This document shows, piece by piece, positions 58,955-64,000 of a DNA stretch of 64,000 nucleotides; position 1 is the stretch's first letter; each line of letters starts with the position of its first letter. The DNA is from Niebla homalea. Lineage: Eukaryota > Ascomycota > Lecanoromycetes > Lecanorales > Ramalinaceae. The stretch lies in assembly GCA_019925105.1 (NCBI GenBank), contig JAHGAU010000009.1, positions 1,674,001 through 1,738,000 of the forward strand, written 5' to 3'. The notes under the pieces are model-generated. The model did not search any database. It saw only the letters and a list, made by a program, of their open reading frames with translations, and was not told the origin of the DNA. The translations under genes and the position numbers were made by a program.

Positions 58955-59500
58955 TTAAAACGCGGAGTCAGCATTGAATTGCTTCATACAATAGAAAAAC
59001 TCTCGAGAAGATTTAATTCGATCACGTATACGCAACGCAAAACCTGCATTTATTGCTAAAGACAATATTCGAGCTTCATGAGATATCGTACCAAAAGGAG
59101 GAACTGTCTCTAAGATCCCTGAGTTGAAATACTTTAGTGCATTTTCGAACATTCTTTCCACTTGAATCGTCGCCTTTGCAACCCGTCTCCTTGCAAAATC
59201 TTCCAATGCGTCGTCCAGATCTATCACGTCTAGGTGGAACGTGGAGTCGGCGTTGGTTTTCGTCTTTTTCGTTTTTTTCTTGCTTTCCTCACTCCTGTTT
59301 TTGTTTTTCGTTTCTGTTCCCAAGGTTGACAGGTAAAGAGCCTCAATATCGCGCCAACACAACCTCCAAAATCCCCCAGCCCCACCCCTCCCAGAAAACA
59401 TTGTGTGAAACAAAGATGGAAAAACCATCTCCAAGAGATCTCCTCGCACCCCATATCCCTCTCCCTCGCCTTCCCCCTCCCACCCCGGTCTGGTCAACAT
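58955..59500 (-). CDS. Hypothetical protein, low support
   Basis: This is a 181-codon frame from ATG 59500. It has a Gly/Glu-rich start, a Lys-rich middle (KNKNRSEESKKKTKKTKT), and a more ordinary C-terminal half (DLDDALEDFARRRVAKATIQ, ISHEARILSLAINAGFALRI). No domain is recognised. The minus-strand sequence further upstream (59519-59960) also has open stretches that might be earlier exons, for example HYMSAWQKVRNSISATVSSN. It could be the 3' exon of a longer, unmodelled gene or chance coding potential. Confidence 0.3.
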   Translation of the reverse strand: MLTRPGWEGEGEGEGYGVRGDLLEMVFPSLFHTMFSGRGGAGGFWRLCWRDIEALYLSTLGTETKNKNRSEESKKKTKKTKTNADSTFHLDVIDLDDALEDFARRRVAKATIQVERMFENALKYFNSGILETVPPFGTISHEARILSLAINAGFALRIRDRIKSSREFFYCMKQFNADSAF

Positions 59501-61549
59501 TGATCTCGCGGGTCGCGCTCATAACCATCCATCCATCATCCGCTTCGATCCATCGAGAATAAGATATCTGTGGCCCCCAGGAATCATGCCCCCATCTCCC
59601 CTCACTGGTGTACGCACATCTGCAATGCCTTGGTTTCCCCCACCCGAGAAGGAGTAAAAGCTGAAAATGCGTGTCAACGGTAGTTGGCGGTCGATATTGC
59701 TGGAAAATATTACCCAGAGGCTTTGTGTCTCACGCGTGGACCGCAGGGCTATCTGTCGCTCTAGGGATAGGAAGCAGAAATGGGGGGTCCAGCGTTGCTT
59801 TATCAGTCTGGATGAGACTCGCGAGACACTGGGAGATAGACGTGAAAGGTAGGAGTGCTCGATGGTAGATTTACGGACTCCCACAGCAAATCATGGATGA
59901 TATTGGAGGAGACGGTCGCAGAGATCGAGTTACGCACCTTCTGCCACGCGCTCATGTAATGAGCCAATTCAATGGATCGAATTCGTCCACAACGAGATCG
60001 GCAGAGATCAGCAGGCTTTGATGATGATGATGAAGCTCCCGGGATCCCTCAGAGACAGACAGATAATCGTTTTTGTCTGTCTGGCGGAAGCACTATTTTT
60101 GGGGTGCGGGGTTTCCATCGCTGTTGCTATCTATCTATCCACTTGCGGAGGTAAGCAGGAATGCGTCGCCGGCCAATTATCCCACCATCCATCTTCGGGT
60201 CGTGCAAGGTCGATGGTGTGGCATGAGGTTAGGCGGATCTCTCTCGCGGCCCACCGCTTCCACTCTATCGAGCTCTTCAAGAAATTTCCTGCCCCTTGTC
60301 GAAATACTGGCGCTGTTTCCGCTGGGTTGGCTCTTCTGGGGCTCGGGGAGTTTGGAGGGGGTGGGCGATGGGGCGTTGTGGATGGATGGATGGACGTCGG
60401 ATGTGAGTGAGGTCTCAACCAACTCACATTTTCAACTTTTTGACTTAGTTTGGGGTGGTTGGGGATGCAGGGGTTATGGTTAATGGTTGGTCTATCATCG
60501 CCCGCGAGCAGCGGCTACTGGAACCTGTGTTATTGCTTTATATTGCACGGTCGTGTCGCTGTGGACAGACATCAGTAGTGAGGTGGTGTACCTGACCATT
60601 GAGGGCGTGAAGCACAGTGATCAGGATCTCGTGGAAAAGCTCATTTGATTCGATGGCGAGCGTACCACTTGGAGAGTCTATGGGTTTTCAAGGAATAGGC
60701 TATGAGAGCAAAGTGTTTGCAAGTATAGAATGATATTTAAACCGCTATTGAGGATCGGGTCACTCAACAGATTTGTCAAGCCAAAAGTTTATAGACCACA
60801 GCCGAACGCGGAGTCAAGTGCCTTTACCAATGGAAAACCCTCAGAACATCGATCGAACTTGAGCAATACCCCGAAGATATTCTGAAGCATGAAGAAACAC
60901 GGAGTCAATATTGTTGGGTGCGATAGAAGGCTTTCTAGACATTAATCGAGGTTGGAAGAAACCCCTCCACGAGTTACTTACCATGCCTCACCTCGCCGAG
61001 TAACGGTGTTCAACCTCCCGCAATTGTACATCAACCCTTCGTCTCAGTCCTCTACTCCACCCTCACCTTCCTCAAGTCTTCATGGAGAATCTATCAGTCA
61101 TGGCGGTCAGAAAGGCTTGAGTAGTAAAGCCTGAAATGATTTCGATGAAAGGATACTTTGACCACGGTTGTGCAAGAATCGTACTAGGAAATGAACAGTA
61201 ATTTGACGAGGATACTGCCCTGAATGAAGCGCTTTCTCCTCAATCACTAACATACGGCATCGATCTCAATTGAAGACCCTTCGAATTGATTGCATTGATG
61301 GTTTATCAGTAAACAGAGAAATAGCGCAAGTTTCTCCTCGACTCTTTTCTATGTACTATTAGAAATATATACGACGTCCCTTACTTCAAATGGAATAATC
61401 ATTTGACTTCATGTCGTACAGGCTCACAATGCCTTCGAGGATTACCCAAAGCAATTTCCAAGTTTCAGAAGGAAAGGATACAATCATCCAGGCACGACAG
61501 TAATATAACAAGCCGTGTGTGCGAACCGAGAATTGTGGACGCACAGGAT
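59501..61549. other. Region without a supported gene model
   Basis: Frames of 60-136 codons occur on both strands. Some have hydrophobic stretches (for example 60040-60150, plus), but I could not chain them into a gene with conserved motifs. The region is annotated as unknown. Confidence 0.35.
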
Positions 61550-63411
61550 CTAGAGCCTCAAAAACCTTTTCAACCGTCTTGCGGTGCCGTGAGTTATCGA
61601 AAGCAGATACCTCGGGCCCATCAAAGTCTTCGGTAAGAGGATGTATACTCTACCTTGTTCGTCGAGATCACGCGGTGTTTCGATTTTCTCAGGATCGCGG
61701 TTCCTCTTGCGTAAGCGCCCCAGTAGCTCTCTGATCCACGAAATCGCTTCTGTAAAGGATGGCAAGCCAGTGTGACATATTAATCACACGACGAACGTGA
61801 TTTTTGGGATGTCTTGATCGTCATAAAAGCTCTGTACATAGGCTTTGTACTCATGCTCGTGGACTTTGGATGCAAAAAAGACCACAGGAAAAAAAACAAG
61901 TCCCACCCAAAGGGAGATGAACCAGATCACCAACAGGGCTCGGGCGTGATGAGCGAGGCGGATGACCACAACATCCCCGCCTACTACGATAACAGAGGAG
62001 ACGAATAAGACCTCGAACATTCGAGCCCATCGAAAGTCATGTGCTTTTCGTGGGACTGTAATATGCTGGGCGACGTCTCAATTGTGTGTATTGAGATTTG
62101 ATTTCTATGGCATATCGCAAATCCATCAGCGCTACACTCGAGAACGGTGACAGGACAGCATGGCAGCTTACCAGTGGAAATCAAAATATCAGCTTTGATG
62201 CTAGGAAGCGCAATGGGCGAGACTGTGTTTTCTCGGACAGCCGAGGACACGGGTTTGTAGTGCAAAGGGGTGACGGTGACTAATGTTTCATATACTGCCT
62301 CGATGGTGTTTGCGTGAAGGTCGAAGGTTGACAATAGAGCTCCCTATTTGCTCATGGAACCACTGTTGGCGATTGTTAGTAGTAAACGCCCAATCAGCCG
62401 CTCATTTCCTGCTACATCGCCCTGTACTTCGATACACCATCTTTCTCTGCCTAAGAATATGGCAAAAGAGGGCTCCCTGCTTCGCACTATGGGAGCAGGT
62501 AATTGAGAGTCTTCTGATCTGGAGGAATCATTTGGCCCTACTTCGGAACAGGTTCGATTGCAGAGGTCCGTATGGCATGATTTCAGAGGCTTCGAGTCAT
62601 CCACGCTATCGCCTACGCAGCTTTGCTTGGCAAGGCATCAGTGTAATTGGCTGTACGCCCGTCACTGGCCGACCGACGGGCCAGGTAGTACGCGACGTCG
62701 TAAGGCGTCCCAGAGAGTACGTGACGAACACGAAAAGGGCACCATGAGTTTCGGATGATATGAGAGGAAAAGATGGAGCATGTGGGGTTATCCACCTCGG
62801 AGGCGCTGATCCACGATGGTCTTACAATGATGGTAGACTTGAGTGTACTGTCCTCAGGACCTTGCAAGGAGTTGACAATCGAGCCGAGGAGGATTTTGAT
62901 GGACAAGAGAATCTCAACCCAATGGGCAGAGGGCATCAAGTGTAGAGCATCAGTATTGTCAAGGTACGCGCACTGCCAAATGGCTGGCTGTAGACGTTGC
63001 AGAAGGAGTTGTTCAGCTTTGCTGATCTGCTGGATCACTTCTTCTTTCTGCCAGCGGGTACTGCTGTGGGAGACTGCATCGTCCCAAGTGCTTTGCCAGT
63101 TCTTTAGTATTGCCCGCAAGACGGTTGAATCGATAATCCTGGAGGTGCCCTCGCTTTCGTCCTCACAAAGCTCTCTTGATCGATGTGACCGCCAAATATT
63201 TCCTGCATGAGTCCAAATTGAGCAAAGCCTGGTGAAAAGCGCAGAGATCGAGATCAGAGCCGTGAGGTTGCAAGAAGCCCCGGTCGCCGCAGCTATAGCC
63301 GTGTCGCTCAGGGAAATTGTCAAAACCTTGTCCTTCATACTCAATGTTGCACATGTATGGGACCTCAATACCCAACTTTACCACATTCTTTGGTAGAGGC
63401 AAGTGATCCAT
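61550..63411 (-). pseudogene. Decayed HET-associated fungal protein (N-terminal part recognisable)
   Basis: ATG 63411 opens MDHLPLPKNVVKLGIEVPYM and then GQGFDNFPERHGYS. This N-terminal pattern is one I associate with a fungal family often joined to HET domains. The next family block appears in another frame: FAQFGLMQEIFGGHIDQESF at about 63215-63160. It is followed after one apparent missing G by DESEGTSRIIDSTVLRAILK and a further 150 open codons (EILLSIKILLGSIVNSLQG). Beyond about 62610 no HET domain is evident. The minus-strand pieces at 61550-62330, including a two-helix hydrophobic segment (61784-62020), could be later exons or unrelated. I treat the whole as a remnant with uncertain limits. 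Confidence 0.4.
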
Positions 63412-64000
63412 GGCTGAACCTTGCTTGGTCAACTGGTCTTTTGTAAAGAACGAAACTTGTGATGATCATGAGCAGGCTATGGGGGAAACCTACTACAGCA
63501 ATCAGGCTGAAGCCCCTAAGAGCTGCATGGACTGGCAAACATCCAAGAAACCAATAAGAACCAACATGGTCTGACAAAACGGAATCTACAAGCATACGCG
63601 CCCTTCACATTCGCGAAGTCATCTATGTCCAATTCTGCCAGGGATGATAAAGGCTTTGACAATTGAGACCGCTATTCTGTTGGGCTCGTTAAGGCGATCA
63701 TAGCATGGGCCCCTCGGGCATCCCATTCATCGACCCGGCATTTCGAATACTTAACTTGGCTTAAGCCTTTCTTCTGGGTGCGTGAGACAGGGTCTTATAA
63801 AAGGCCGAGGGGGCATGGCAGATACATATCAGCATCAGCTCGTCCATTGATCCGCCAAGGCATCGTTTTTCTTCTCGAGACAGGTAGCTCGTTCTTCTAT
63901 AAAGTCGTAATAGATTTGAGCAATTGGATACACGGTACGGATCCGTAGTGGAGATTCCAATAGTCTGTTCTTGGCGCCAAGGAATTACAGTGGAAGTCCC
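63412..64000. other. Right end, no supported gene
   Basis: This is the presumed upstream region of the decayed HET-associated gene and of whatever lies beyond the window. A TATA-like CTTATAAAAGG lies at about 63793 on the plus strand, suggesting a promoter pointing out of the window. Confidence 0.45.

Noticed and set aside
1..64000. tRNA, rRNA and CRISPR features
   Set aside because: I looked for tRNA A/B boxes and cloverleaf-like arms and for regular spacer-repeat arrays and saw none I could support; CRISPR arrays are not expected in a fungal nuclear genome.

Overview
The window is chromosomal DNA of a filamentous ascomycete fungus, most likely a member of the Eurotiales (Aspergillus/Penicillium type). 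The evidence is short spliceosomal introns (mostly 50-150 nt with GTRNGT donors and YAG acceptors), widely spaced monocistronic genes on both strands, HET-domain genes, a GH45 cellulase, Sfp1- and Sds22-type regulators, and transposon DNA scarred by repeat-induced point mutation (RIP). The species cannot be fixed from the sequence alone.

Layout. 1-5.1 kb is gene-poor and decayed: a 530-bp MITE-like element, a broken cytochrome P450 and a small inverted-repeat element. 5.1-13 kb holds a frameshifted HET gene, a D-xylose reductase (4 exons), a frameshifted GFA/CENP-V-like gene and the PP1 regulator Sds22 (6 exons). 13-29 kb is a housekeeping block: Sec61 beta, a PAF-acetylhydrolase-like esterase, an Sfp1-like zinc-finger regulator, tRNA-dihydrouridine synthase Dus3, an uncharacterised helical protein and a BAP31/Yet-like ER protein. 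30-36.3 kb holds a second HET gene and a GH45 endoglucanase with an odd repetitive, basic tail. 36.86-40.38 kb is a 3.5-kb Tc1/mariner-type transposon with perfect 96-bp terminal inverted repeats, a RIP-destroyed DD34E transposase and a second, unrecognised RIP-destroyed frame. 42-51.2 kb holds a Kre9/Knh1-like GPI protein, an ACC-synthase-like PLP enzyme, a glycosylated membrane protein and cytochrome b5 reductase Mcr1.

The most interesting segment is 51.6-58.8 kb. A PrpD-type 2-methylcitrate dehydratase and a cis-aconitate-decarboxylase (CadA)-like enzyme are transcribed divergently from one 675-bp spacer, and a citrate-synthase-family gene follows in the same direction as the decarboxylase. 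Condensation, dehydration and decarboxylation are the successive steps expected of an alkylcitrate to alkylaconitate to alkylitaconate pathway. No acyl-chain synthase, regulator or transporter was recognised nearby, so the substrate is unknown.

The right end (58.8-64 kb) has little recognisable coding content except a decayed gene resembling the N-terminal part of some HET-associated fungal proteins. Three genes (HET at 5.1 kb, GFA at 10.3 kb, HET-like at 63 kb) each carry one single-base frame break, which may be true decay or assembly errors.
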